A stretch of 64,000 nucleotides of DNA. Origin: Ruegeria sp. Alg231-54 (GTDB lineage Bacteria; Pseudomonadota; Alphaproteobacteria; Rhodobacterales; Rhodobacteraceae). Positions 44,283 through 53,807 of this stretch are shown here, in pieces. Position numbers and translations under genes: made by a program. Position 1 is the stretch's first letter, and every line of letters begins with the position of its first letter. The notes beneath the pieces are model-generated. The model did no database searches. It worked only from the letters and a program-made list of their open reading frames with translations, and was not told where the DNA came from. Location: positions 816,445 to 880,444 of the forward strand of contig NZ_FREZ01000001.1 in the NCBI RefSeq assembly GCF_900143525.1. The letters are read 5' to 3'.

Positions 44283-45113
44283 ATGCAAATTTTTAAACAG
44301 CCATTATTCCACTTCATTTTGATCGGGGTTGCCATTTTCGCTTGGTTTGCATGGGTTTCCCCGCAACAGGACGTCGTTGAAGAAACCGACACGATCACAG
44401 TCGACGGTAACGATGTCGCCCTTCTGAAAACACGTTTCCAAAACAGCTGGAACCGCCCACCGACGGAAGACGAGTTACAGGCCCTGATTGACGGGGCGAT
44501 CCGCGAAGAAGTTCTTGTGCGCGAAGCACGCAAGCTGGGTCTGGATCAAGGTGATCAGGTCATCCGTGCACGCCTGGCGCAGAAGATGGATTTTCTGACT
44601 GACGCAATCGCAGCTTCGATCGAACCCGAGCCCGAAGTGTTGCAGACCTTTCTGAACGAATATCCGGAACGGTTTACCAAACCGGCACAGATTGCTTTTG
44701 ATCAGATCTACCTGAACGAGAACGCTGATCTGGATGCCATCGAAAGCGCGATCGAGGCTGCAAACACTCAGCAGGACTGGAGCAGCATCGGATCGACAAC
44801 TTTGCTTCCAAAGTCGATGCCTCTGACGGTAGTGCGCGTGGTGGACGCAAACTTTGGCACTGGCTTTTCGGCGGCTCTGAATTCGTTGGAGCCAGGCAAC
44901 TGGTCCGGCCCGGTCCGATCCGCATATGGCATCCACGTCGTTCGCGTTATAGACAAACAAGACCCCATATTGCCAAAGCTGGAAGATATCCGCGATACCG
45001 TTTTACTGGAATGGCGCCGCGAAGCCGGGTCGGACCTGGCGCAGGCGCAATATGAAAGCCTGGCGTCGAATTACCAGGTCGAAACACCCGACATGGACAA
45101 GGCGGTCGAATGA
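44283..45113 (+). CDS. PpiC-like peptidyl-prolyl isomerase / periplasmic chaperone, membrane-anchored
   Basis: The 276-residue protein has one N-terminal membrane helix (PLFHFILIGVAIFAWFAWVS). A SurA-like region follows (residues 50-110: LIDGAIREEVLVREARKLGL), then a parvulin-like domain ending in GNWSGPVRSAYGIHVVRVIDKQ, the usual PpiC terminus. The catalytic parvulin residues are not obvious, so it may act mainly as a chaperone. The ATG at 44283 has GAGA upstream; an earlier TTG is less likely. It overlaps the next gene (ATGA). Confidence 0.82.
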   Translation: MQIFKQPLFHFILIGVAIFAWFAWVSPQQDVVEETDTITVDGNDVALLKTRFQNSWNRPPTEDELQALIDGAIREEVLVREARKLGLDQGDQVIRARLAQKMDFLTDAIAASIEPEPEVLQTFLNEYPERFTKPAQIAFDQIYLNENADLDAIESAIEAANTQQDWSSIGSTTLLPKSMPLTVVRVVDANFGTGFSAALNSLEPGNWSGPVRSAYGIHVVRVIDKQDPILPKLEDIRDTVLLEWRREAGSDLAQAQYESLASNYQVETPDMDKAVE

Positions 45114-46111
45114 AGCGGCTCTTTTGCCTGTTATTCTCGGGCTGGCTGATGTTCGCCGCACAAGCGGGACATGCACATGCACTTGACCCCGGTTATTTGG
45201 ACCTGCGGCAATTGGCGAGCAACACTTGGCAAGTGCTATGGCGCAAGCCTGATGTGAATGGCCGCCCCATGGGCATCGATGCCATATTACCCGCTCACTG
45301 TGCCCAAAACCGAGGACCCGAGCCGCGGTCCGACGGAACAGCTTGGATCGCGACCTGGGTTCTTGAATGCGAGGACGATATCGCCGGTCACACCATCACC
45401 ATTGAAGGGCTGGAGCAACAACGAAACGACGTTCTGCTGCGCATCCAACCCATCTCGTCAGAACCATCCACATTGCGGTTCACACCCGAGACACCTGCAT
45501 TGATCATTCCAGAACAGCCAACGACCTGGTCGGTTCTGAGCAGTTACTTCCGTCTTGGGTTCGAACATATTCTGGAAGGTTGGGATCATCTTCTGTTTGT
45601 ATTCGCCTTGTTTGTCCTGGTGCGCGATCCATGGCGGTTGGTCGGGGCAGTGACCGCCTTTACCGTCGCGCATTCCATTACGCTGGCGCTTGCCACTCTG
45701 GGCGTGCTGAACGTGCCCGGCCCTCCGGTCGAAGCCGTGATCGCCTTGTCAATCGTGTTCCTCGCTCTGGAAATCCTCAACCGAAAAGATGGTGAGCTGC
45801 GCCTGTCCGAACAATATCCCTGGATCGTCTGCTTTTGCTTCGGGCTGTTGCACGGGCTGGGATTTGCCGGCGCGCTGGCCGATATTGGAGTTCCAACTGA
45901 GGATATCTTCGCCGCACTGCTGGCCTTCAACATCGGGGTCGAGGCCGGGCAACTTTTGTTTATTGCCGGACTGTCGGCCCTGATCTTGGTGTGGCGCCTT
46001 ACGCTGCCCACAATTTCCCAAAGGGCAGGCGTAGTCGCCGTACCCGTCACAGGATATGCCATCGGCTGCGTGTCGATGTACTGGTTGGTTGAACGCGTCA
46101 GCGGGTTTTAG
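45110..46111 (+). CDS. HupE/UreJ-2 family membrane protein
   Basis: The 333-residue protein starts with a signal peptide (LFCLLFSGWLMFAAQAGHAHA) and a periplasmic domain of about 120 residues. Six membrane helices follow: YFRLGFEHILEGWDHLLFVFALFVL, FTVAHSITLALATLG, FGLLHGLGFAGAL and IGVEAGQLLFI, with His residues in several helices. This fits HupE/UreJ_2 (metal or other solute transport). Overlaps the PpiC-like gene and converges on the cyclase gene 14 bp downstream. Confidence 0.85.
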   Translation: MKRLFCLLFSGWLMFAAQAGHAHALDPGYLDLRQLASNTWQVLWRKPDVNGRPMGIDAILPAHCAQNRGPEPRSDGTAWIATWVLECEDDIAGHTITIEGLEQQRNDVLLRIQPISSEPSTLRFTPETPALIIPEQPTTWSVLSSYFRLGFEHILEGWDHLLFVFALFVLVRDPWRLVGAVTAFTVAHSITLALATLGVLNVPGPPVEAVIALSIVFLALEILNRKDGELRLSEQYPWIVCFCFGLLHGLGFAGALADIGVPTEDIFAALLAFNIGVEAGQLLFIAGLSALILVWRLTLPTISQRAGVVAVPVTGYAIGCVSMYWLVERVSGF

Positions 46112-46124
46112 ATTGGAGCGACCG

Positions 46125-49100
46125 CTACTTCGCGGCCTCTTGCTGCTGCAGTAAACGCGCCTGAACCCGGTCCGTTTCCACCTGAGCCCAGCCTTCGTTG
46201 GTTAGTTTCTGGTGCTTGCGTGCCTCGAACAATACCTGCTGGGCACACTCGGGATCACCGGCTTTCAAAATCAGCTCGGCGATTAAAGTCAAAAGGAACG
46301 GTTTGTAATTCCCCGCACCGCTGTCCCACCAGGCCTCGGCCGCCTGACGTACCGCGCTGATGTTGTTAAAGGTCGGCACATCATAAGCAGTCGCCCAACT
46401 GCGCCACAGATTGGCAGTAACAGTCATGAAGGTAAACGAGTGCCTCTCGGACACCTCTTCAAGCTGTTGAGCGGCTTTCAAAACATGATCCGGTTCACGA
46501 CGCAAAGTATGCAACATGCAAAGATAGGTCAGCGCCTGGGCGATACTGTGGGCATGCTTTAGGTCCTTGGCGGCATCGACGGCCCTTCGCTGGATATCAA
46601 CGGCTCGGTCAGGATCGCCTTTCAACCACAGCGCCATGCTTAAAAAACACGACGTTATCGCTGCGTGGTCGGATCCGTAGACATAAGCAAGCCGTCCATG
46701 CAGATCGGGTTGATAAAGGTCCAGCGCCAACTGTAGATGTTCATGCGCCGCCTCCAGATCACCGATATGCAGCAAGACCGCCCCCATCGCGCGACGGGCA
46801 ATCATAAAATGATGTGCCTCGTCAGACTGACTTGCCAGATCGAGGATTTGCCGCGCCGCGTCCTTCGCCAAATCATATTCGGCCCGCACCAAATGGAACG
46901 AATAAAGGCCATTGAGAACAGGAAACAGGTTCTCGGTCTCGTCCAAGCGATTACACAGTTTCCGAATTCGGGCATAGACAGCGCCCGTTTCGTCAGCGGC
47001 AATGCCAGCCGTCGAACGGGTCACACCCGCGCGAAGCACTTGTATCTCGACCTCTTTGCGGTCGCGTTCAACGGTGCTTTCCAATTCGTGCAACTGCTGT
47101 ATCGCATGTCCCAGCTGGGTCACCGCTTCAACATTCGCAGAGCGCTCGGCTGCGCGTTGGCCTGCAAGGTGCCACTGTCCGATGGCCTCGCGGGGCATTT
47201 TAGCCATGGTGTAGTGGTGCGCCAGAACTTCGGGGGCCGCATCTGCGTGACTATGCGTTCCGTGATGCAAGGCCCCTGCTACGCGCGCATGCAACCCGCG
47301 GCGTTCGCTTTTCAGGAGGCTGTTATAGGCCGTGTCACGAATAAGAGCGTGACGGTAGGCAAATGTCTCTTCTGCCTTTTTCTGCGTCACGGTGACAATG
47401 CCCGCGTCGACCAGCAGATCCAGACCCGCGCGCAACGCCTTATCCCCAAACCCGGACACGCCGGAGATCAATTGATAGGTGAAATGCGGACCGATAACGG
47501 AACCGATTTGTGCGACTTCCTTCGCCGAACTCAAACGGTCCAATCGCGCCATCAACGCATCCTGTAACGTAGTGGGGACTAAAGGCGCGGGACCGGGCGC
47601 GCCATCCAACCCAAGTGCATCTGCCCCATCGGTCAATTGACCGGATTCCAGCAAATCCTTTGTCACCTCTTCAACATAGAGGGGATTACCGTTCGTCCGC
47701 CCCGCGATCACGCCGAACATTTCGGGCGAGATCGGCTTACCCCCAGCCACCTGAAGAACAATCTCGCGGACCTGCGCGAAATCCAACTGCCGGAGAGGGA
47801 CATGAGTGACGTTGGGCTTGGCGGTCCAATTAGGATCAAAAGCCGTCCGGTACGTCATGACGATCAGAACCGGTACTTCCTGAATTCTGTCCACGATCCG
47901 GTCAAGCAAGGTTTTCGTCGTCGGATCAATCCAATGCGCATCTTCGATGAGGCATAGGATGGGCTTTCGCGCGGCCCGTGCAATAAGCTGACCGGCTAAC
48001 ATGTCCAAGGTCTGATCCATGACTTGCTGTGGCGTCAGATCAAGCGAACCAAGCTGGTCTTCGAATGGAACAGACAAAAGCGCCGCTGCCAGCTTCACAC
48101 TGTGGTCAGGCGGATCTTCCAGATGTTTGGCAATTTTCCTGAGTCGGACACTTCCTGTATCATCAGCACGCAGGTCCGCAGCGTTTTCAATCTGACGGAT
48201 TACAGGGTAGAGCGCACTTGTCTCATGATACGGTGAACACTGAAACCGCACTTGCAACGCTTCTGCCTTGGCAACACCCAACCGCAGCTCTTCGATCAAG
48301 CGGGATTTACCGATACCTGCTTCGCCGGACACCAATGCGACCTGCCCCTGGCCTGCCCGGGCCAGCGCCAATTTGCTGCGCAGAATGTCAAACTCCGGGT
48401 CGCGACCAATCAACGGGCTCAACGCGGTACTGTCAGTCGTCATGAACCGGCTGATCGTCTCTCGTGTTCCGGTGACCTGCCAGGCCTCAACCTCTTTCGC
48501 GAAGCCTTTGAGCTTGAACGCTCCACGCAAAACATACTCGAACGCGTCGCCTGCCAGTTGGTGCGTGGTCGGAGCGACAATCAGGGTGCCGGGATCGGCC
48601 ATAGCCTGAAGGCGCGCTGCCAGGTTTGGCGTTTCGCCCATGGCGGTCCCGTCCTCAAACATGTTTTCACCGCGCAGGTCACCGACAACGACCAAACCCG
48701 TCGCGATCCCTGTCCGCACTTCGAGCTTTGCGTGGGTCCGAACTTCCGGCATTTCCTGAATGATCCTCAGCCCCGCACGTATCGCGCGTTCGGGGTCATC
48801 CTCATGCGCATGCGGAAAGCCAAAAAAGACCATAATGCCATCGCCATAATAACTTGCGATATGGCCGTCGTACGCAGCCACAGCCGCCGCGCAGGTTTCC
48901 TTGAACAGGCGCAGAACCTCGGCCAGATCCTCAGGGTCCAAGCGCTGCGCGATCTCGGTGGATCCGACGAGGTCGATGAACATGACAGTCAATTGCCGCC
49001 GTTCGGCAACAATTGTCGGGCTGAGGGTCGAATGTAGTGATGGAACGCCAGCCCCGGATTGTTCGCGCAAGGCTTTTGCAAACCGTCGCCGTGGCCCAAG

Positions 49101-49232
49101 CGGCAGTCCAATTGCGACAAGATCGTCTTCTGTCAGCTCAGGCAGATCACCCACCACTATTTCATGACGGGCGAAGGCCTCAGCGTATTTTGACAGGCCG
49201 TTTTTATCCAGCCAGATCTCGATTTCAGACAT
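46125..49232 (-). CDS. SAM-domain class III adenylate/guanylate cyclase with AAA ATPase and TPR region
   Basis: The 1035-residue protein has a SAM domain (1-57, IEIWLDKNGLSKYAEAFARHE). A class III cyclase domain follows (about 78-255) with both metal-site segments (VMFIDLVGSTEIAQRL and GDGIMVFFGFP). An AAA-type ATPase (about 275-560) has Walker A GEAGIGKS (303-310) and Walker B ILCLIEDAHW. A TPR-like C-terminal third completes it. This architecture is a cytoplasmic signal-dependent cyclase with a STAND-like module. It is flanked by convergent HupE and a divergent serine hydrolase, so it stands alone. The signal is unknown. Confidence 0.92.
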   Translation of the reverse strand: MSEIEIWLDKNGLSKYAEAFARHEIVVGDLPELTEDDLVAIGLPLGPRRRFAKALREQSGAGVPSLHSTLSPTIVAERRQLTVMFIDLVGSTEIAQRLDPEDLAEVLRLFKETCAAAVAAYDGHIASYYGDGIMVFFGFPHAHEDDPERAIRAGLRIIQEMPEVRTHAKLEVRTGIATGLVVVGDLRGENMFEDGTAMGETPNLAARLQAMADPGTLIVAPTTHQLAGDAFEYVLRGAFKLKGFAKEVEAWQVTGTRETISRFMTTDSTALSPLIGRDPEFDILRSKLALARAGQGQVALVSGEAGIGKSRLIEELRLGVAKAEALQVRFQCSPYHETSALYPVIRQIENAADLRADDTGSVRLRKIAKHLEDPPDHSVKLAAALLSVPFEDQLGSLDLTPQQVMDQTLDMLAGQLIARAARKPILCLIEDAHWIDPTTKTLLDRIVDRIQEVPVLIVMTYRTAFDPNWTAKPNVTHVPLRQLDFAQVREIVLQVAGGKPISPEMFGVIAGRTNGNPLYVEEVTKDLLESGQLTDGADALGLDGAPGPAPLVPTTLQDALMARLDRLSSAKEVAQIGSVIGPHFTYQLISGVSGFGDKALRAGLDLLVDAGIVTVTQKKAEETFAYRHALIRDTAYNSLLKSERRGLHARVAGALHHGTHSHADAAPEVLAHHYTMAKMPREAIGQWHLAGQRAAERSANVEAVTQLGHAIQQLHELESTVERDRKEVEIQVLRAGVTRSTAGIAADETGAVYARIRKLCNRLDETENLFPVLNGLYSFHLVRAEYDLAKDAARQILDLASQSDEAHHFMIARRAMGAVLLHIGDLEAAHEHLQLALDLYQPDLHGRLAYVYGSDHAAITSCFLSMALWLKGDPDRAVDIQRRAVDAAKDLKHAHSIAQALTYLCMLHTLRREPDHVLKAAQQLEEVSERHSFTFMTVTANLWRSWATAYDVPTFNNISAVRQAAEAWWDSGAGNYKPFLLTLIAELILKAGDPECAQQVLFEARKHQKLTNEGWAQVETDRVQARLLQQQEAAK

Positions 49233-49524
49233 GCAATCGTTTCATTTGCGTCAATCCAAACAGGGCTCATTCAAGCGAACCTTCCCTGATCGCGCCCAGA
49301 AAATCGGAATTGCCAGTTCAGTTATCGGCGTGACCGACAAGGCTTGTCACCATCAAGGACGACCCCAAGGGTTTGGTCAAGTGAAACGAAAAAGGCGGGT
49401 CCACAGTTGAAATTGGGCAGAACGAACGCGACGGAATGGTGGCAACCAAAGACGATACGCTCTTAACTCGGACGAAATCCGGAGACAAACGGGAGGGGGC
49501 CGGTACGACCGGTTCGAAAATCGA

Positions 49525-50862
49525 TTGATCATCAAAGCGCTGAAAGTCGTCACAGGCATGCTTATTCTGGGTGTCGTCGCAATTGTGGGCTATCTGCTGA
49601 TCGCCCCGCCTGACCTCTTGAAGGTTGGGACGAACTATTCAGCAAAGATCGTCTGTTCCAATGTCTTCATTGCCGGGCGCGACCCGGAAGAGGTTCTGAC
49701 CGTCGATGTGCAGGCTCCCGGGCATCCGTTGCTCAAGCAGATCTCGATCGACGTGGACGCTGAAGCCCAAACCGTCACGGCACGGATTTTCCGGTTCTTT
49801 GCCCCCGCGACCTCGCAATATCGCGAGGGGCTTGGCTGCACCAATGTCCATGACGCGACGCTCAGCGACGCGACCCTGACCGCGATTGAACCCTTGCCCA
49901 CTGGAATCTGGCCCGTCGGTAACGAAGTTCAACTGTCACAAGATCCTGAAGTTGCGCGTGTCCTGGCGGATAGCACCCTTCTGGGCGAAGGATACCGCGC
50001 CGTGGTTGTCGTGCGGGGTGGGCGTATCGTTGGCGAAACCTATGCGGAGGGGTTTGACGAAAACACGCCTTTGCTTGGGTGGTCGATGACCAAGACAGTT
50101 ACTGCGGGCTTGATCGGTACCCTGATCAAATCCGGCCAGATGTCGCTGGAGGATACGCTGACCGACAGCTATCCGGACTGGGCACAGGACGGACGCAAAA
50201 ACATCACCCTAAAGGACATGCTGGCCATGTCCAGTGGCCTGCAATGGAATGAGGAATATGGGGACGTCTCGGACGTGACCAAGATGCTGTATCTTAATGA
50301 TGACATGGCAGGTTTTGTCTCGGGCCGTCCGGCGGAAAGTGAGATTGGGGCGGATTTCAACTACTCTTCGGGGACAACCACAGCCCTGTCGCGCGTCTGG
50401 CAGGACAAGCTGCCGGATGGCAGTCTGACCTATCCACAAGAGGCGCTGTTCGAACCATTGGGCATGGCATCCGTCGTGCTCGAGACCGATGCGGCGGACA
50501 CATTTGTCGGGTCCAGCTATATGTATGCCACTGCGCGCGACTGGGCGCGTTTTGGGCAACTGCTATTGCAGAAAGGCGAATGGAACGACCAACAAATCCT
50601 GCCCGAGGGTTTTACGGACTGGATGTTTGAGCCGGTTGCCGCATCTGACGGAATGTACGCCAAAGGTCATCTGTGGCTGGATTCTCCGGGTGGGTTACCA
50701 CCCTATGCAGATGCCGTCTGGCTTCAGGGGCATGACGGGCAGTTTATCGGTGTATTCCCATCGCAGGACATGGTCGTTGTGCGGCTGGGTCTGACACCCT
50801 CCCGGCACGGATATTCCTCGTTGCCGCTGGCCGAGGCGCTCATCTCTGCCTTGCAGGATTGA
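49525..50862 (+). CDS. Membrane-anchored serine beta-lactamase-like hydrolase
   Basis: The 445-residue protein has an N-terminal membrane anchor (residues 8-28) and a beta-lactamase/class C-type fold with S187-M-T-K190, a Y-S-S motif near 285 (matching YxN with Ser in place of Asn) and HDGQFIGVF. This suggests a hydrolase of the EstB/AmpC-related group, substrate unknown. I kept the TTG at 49525 since it gives basic residues before the helix, but no ribosome site is seen; ATG 49558 is an alternative. The 292 bp upstream (49233-49524) hold the divergent promoters and a CCGGT-N3-ACCGG repeat at 49500-49512, but no gene. Confidence 0.85.
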   Translation: MIIKALKVVTGMLILGVVAIVGYLLIAPPDLLKVGTNYSAKIVCSNVFIAGRDPEEVLTVDVQAPGHPLLKQISIDVDAEAQTVTARIFRFFAPATSQYREGLGCTNVHDATLSDATLTAIEPLPTGIWPVGNEVQLSQDPEVARVLADSTLLGEGYRAVVVVRGGRIVGETYAEGFDENTPLLGWSMTKTVTAGLIGTLIKSGQMSLEDTLTDSYPDWAQDGRKNITLKDMLAMSSGLQWNEEYGDVSDVTKMLYLNDDMAGFVSGRPAESEIGADFNYSSGTTTALSRVWQDKLPDGSLTYPQEALFEPLGMASVVLETDAADTFVGSSYMYATARDWARFGQLLLQKGEWNDQQILPEGFTDWMFEPVAASDGMYAKGHLWLDSPGGLPPYADAVWLQGHDGQFIGVFPSQDMVVVRLGLTPSRHGYSSLPLAEALISALQD

Positions 50863-50893
50863 TAAGAACGGCCCGCTGGTCGAGTCCTTTTCG

Positions 50894-51676
50894 CTATTCC
50901 AGAATTTGCGTTGCAATACCGGTGTTTGTCAGCTCATCCTCTACCAAGGCATAGATCTGATCCGGCGGCGTGTTCAGAGAATACAACATCAATGCAGGAT
51001 CGACACCCATGTCGATCAGATGCTGCATCGTCTCGCCCTGCCCCTTTTGGATGCTTTCAACGGCAAAGACCACGGGGATCAGGCGCGGTTGGTCATAGTA
51101 ATGCTGATGAAGTCCGACAATGCCTTGCAGTGACACGATACGCGCGACCCCACCGGCCAGTATATACGGACAGGCGGACATGCAGACCGCGCCGGGCAGT
51201 ACAGCCGATGACAACCCGGCCTCGCGTATCTGCGCGCCGATCAACAAAGCTTCGGACACTTGGCCGCCCGGGCTGTGCAGCGCGATCAGGTCGAGTTGTT
51301 CTTGCATCTCGGACAAATAGGTATCGAACCGATCAGCATCACCTGTTTCGATCTGACCGCTCACCAGAAGGATCCGCCCCAGATCACCGGCTTGTTTTTC
51401 AGTAAATTCCAACCGCGTGGGAAAGCTCTGAGGTACCAGCACATCCAGCGGTTGGTCCTGCGGCAACAGCGACGGATCGGTGCGGTCGGTGCGGTACTCG
51501 CGCCGCTGATCCCCAGGTGAGATGGGGCCGGTCGGCAGTTCAACCCTTGGCGTGAACGGGTTGGAGACAACGTCGGCCACATCCGACAGGATCAGAATAC
51601 CTGCGATCACCAGCTGGAACACCAGCACGTATCGCAGCCCCCTGCGCACATCAATTCGGGACAGGAAGCCCATCAT
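50894..51676 (-). CDS. Membrane-anchored ClpP-like protein (COG3904 type)
   Basis: The 260-residue protein has one N-terminal membrane helix (RYVLVFQLVIAGILILSDVADVV) and a ClpP/crotonase-fold domain. LDLIALHSPGGQVSEALLIG and GAVCMSACPYILAGG resemble the oxyanion loop and nucleophile Ser turn of ClpP and SppA. A later GLHQHYYD holds a candidate His. A peptidase role is plausible but not proven. Its ATG overlaps the stop of the preceding frameshifted gene, so the two were made as an operon. Confidence 0.75.
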   Translation of the reverse strand: MMGFLSRIDVRRGLRYVLVFQLVIAGILILSDVADVVSNPFTPRVELPTGPISPGDQRREYRTDRTDPSLLPQDQPLDVLVPQSFPTRLEFTEKQAGDLGRILLVSGQIETGDADRFDTYLSEMQEQLDLIALHSPGGQVSEALLIGAQIREAGLSSAVLPGAVCMSACPYILAGGVARIVSLQGIVGLHQHYYDQPRLIPVVFAVESIQKGQGETMQHLIDMGVDPALMLYSLNTPPDQIYALVEDELTNTGIATQILE

Positions 51677-52941
51677 GTTTCGTCTTTTTTCGGTGTGGCG
51701 CGATCAAGAATTGCGGCATCTGCGACGCCCATCGTCGCCTTGACGTCTTTCATCGCATTCATGGCCGCGCGCAGGTCAGACAGCGTTAGCGTATCCTCAA
51801 ATGCTCATACCGTCCTTCCCGCTTCGGATGGCGGCTTGGGTGATCGCCAGCACGAACACAAGAACGGCGGGCAGCAGGTCGATTGCGATGGCTCCGGCCC
51901 AGGACGGCACAAAGTTGTGCGCATACTTGATCTGGAAATGGGATTATAGGCCGTCTCAATTGGCGGCTCGATCTCCAGAACCTCTTCAGCCGCAGTCCGA
52001 AGGGTCTTGCCGCGCTGATCCAGCGCGTTCAGGACCGAGTTGATGGTCGATGATTGGGCGTCGCGCACCTCGGAACTGCGCCCATCAAGTTCGGGCAGCA
52101 CGACCGACGACGGCAAATCCCCGGCAGCGCGCGCAACAAGCGGCGCCACGTTGTATTGGTTCAGACGCGAAATCACCCCAGCCAGCTTGACGCTTTCTTC
52201 GGAAAACTGCACCGACCGGCGATCAACCGGCCCCGGGGCAACGGTGAGCTCTCGCATTCGAGCAAGGATTTCGTTGCCCTGCTGGAACGCATTTTCGATC
52301 AGCGGCTGCTGGTTTGCGATCTGTTCTTCCAGATTGCGCAGCTCTTCGACCTTTTGGGTCAGCACGCGAAACACTGCCCCACGGCCCGCCGTGCCCGAAA
52401 GATCACCGGATTGCTCCAGCTCGGCCAGTTCTTCGAAGCTTTGGCGCGCGCGTTCGACCTCGCGCCCCAGTGCCTGACCGCTGAGTGCAATATCATGCGC
52501 CTGTTCAAGCGCAGCCTGGTAGTCACGCACCGTGTTTTCCAAATGCTGTTCGACCGCAGCCGCGCCGGCCAGGGCAGCAGCGTTAAGCCAGCTGGACATG
52601 GCGATGATTGCAACCGATCCAACGATCGTCGAGATCGTCAGGCCTATGAAACCGCTGGCCGTGCGCATCGACGGCAGTAAGCGCAGCATACAGCTCCAGA
52701 ACACAAAGATGCCGACGGACACTGCGATCGAATAGGCGACCGCTGCGAAGAAGGTCACCGCGCCATTGTCTTCCAGCAATGATGAAACGCCAAGGTAAGT
52801 GTAAATACCTGAGGCTATGGCCAAAACACCCAAAGCGGCGGGCGTGAACGTGTCCAACCACGCTAGATGCGCCTCAAGCTCTTTGGCCGTCCGCAGACCC
52901 CTCGCCTCCTCTGCGGTCAGGCGGTCCCTTTTCTCTGTCAT
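51673..52941 (-). pseudogene. Frameshifted membrane/coiled-coil protein, ClpP-like gene's partner
   Basis: From the ATG at 52941 the frame encodes four membrane helices (about residues 30-130) and long coiled-coil segments (130-270). After residue ~335 (ETAYNPI) homology-like sequence jumps to the -1 frame (QIKYAHNFVPSWAGAIAIDL, then LPAVLVFVLAITQAAI), which ends at a TGA at 51797-51799. It then resumes in the original frame (AFEDTLTLSDLRAAMNAMKD...) to a TGA overlapping the ClpP-like ATG at 51674. The whole span is 423 codons, so two compensating frame errors, one near the AAA at 51936-51938, explain it. Sequencing error, recoding or real decay cannot be separated here. Confidence 0.7.
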
Positions 52942-53070
52942 GTCACCCCACGCTCCAAATCGTTAATCTTTTTTAATCACTAGATAATAACGCACGGGAC
53001 CATTTGATATGGTCCTATGCGTAACTTCAAGTTGAGCGGGTTGGGGCGAAGTTGTTTGATCGCTCCAGGA

Positions 53071-53739
53071 TTACACGGACGGGTTCAAAACACCGGCGAG
53101 TCCAGCATGACAGAACTGCAACAGGTTCCGGATTGCACCCTCGGCGTCGCGTTTTTGGTCAGGGCCGGAAAGTGCCCTGATCCGCCATTCCGACGTGCAC
53201 AACGCCAGCATGGACGACACCGAAAAAACCAGCGCCCCGGCAACGTTCGCCGGGTCGGCCTCGGGGTATTTTGTGCACAGCTTTTGAACGACCAGCGAGG
53301 CGACGGGATCAAAATGGGTTTTCGCCAGCGTATGCCAACGCGCATCAGCGGAAACTATCGCCACAATGCGCGCATAGGCCAGCCATTGGGGATCATTACT
53401 GAATGCGCGGGTCAGCAACGGCCTCATGAAGGCTGACATCAGGTCCGCGGCGTCCCAATCGCCGCACTCCTCCAATCGGCTGATGGTTTCACGGCGCTCT
53501 TGCGATAGTTCACTGGCGCGACGCGCAACGATGCGTTCAAAAAGCTCATCCTTTGGACCGCCGTGAAAGTTCACGTTGGCCTTCTGAACCTGCGCCCGCT
53601 CGGCGATGTCGCGAATCGAGGCACCGTCGAATCCCTGCTCGGCAAAGACCAGTTCCGCAGCGTCAAGAATACGCTCCCGTGCCGCAATGGATCGCTGCGA
53701 AGGCGCTCTTTTTCTTTCTTTTACAGCGTGTTGTGCCAT
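53071..53739 (-). CDS. TetR-family transcriptional regulator
   Basis: The 222-residue protein has a TetR helix-turn-helix at about residues 18-65 (ARERILDAAELVFAEQGFDG, then DIAERAQVQKANVNFHGGPKDELF) and a TetR_C-type C-terminal domain. The common YYHF of TetR helix 3 is VNFHGG here. The ATG at 53739 is chosen; a TTG at 53751 with AAGG upstream is possible. Divergent from the monooxygenase operon, with a 12 bp palindrome between them. Confidence 0.87.
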   Translation of the reverse strand: MAQHAVKERKRAPSQRSIAARERILDAAELVFAEQGFDGASIRDIAERAQVQKANVNFHGGPKDELFERIVARRASELSQERRETISRLEECGDWDAADLMSAFMRPLLTRAFSNDPQWLAYARIVAIVSADARWHTLAKTHFDPVASLVVQKLCTKYPEADPANVAGALVFSVSSMLALCTSEWRIRALSGPDQKRDAEGAIRNLLQFCHAGLAGVLNPSV

Positions 53740-53764
53740 TTCAAAAACCAATTTGCCTTATTTC

Positions 53765-53776
53765 GAACGATCGTTC
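53765..53776. promoter_or_regulatory. Palindromic operator GAACGATCGTTC
   Basis: A perfect 12 bp palindrome lies 26 bp from the TetR start and 32 bp from the monooxygenase start. TetR sites often have this size and position, so it probably controls both directions. Confidence 0.7.
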
Positions 53777-53807
53777 AAGATAAATAGTGTCGCAGGAGGA
53801 GAAACGA

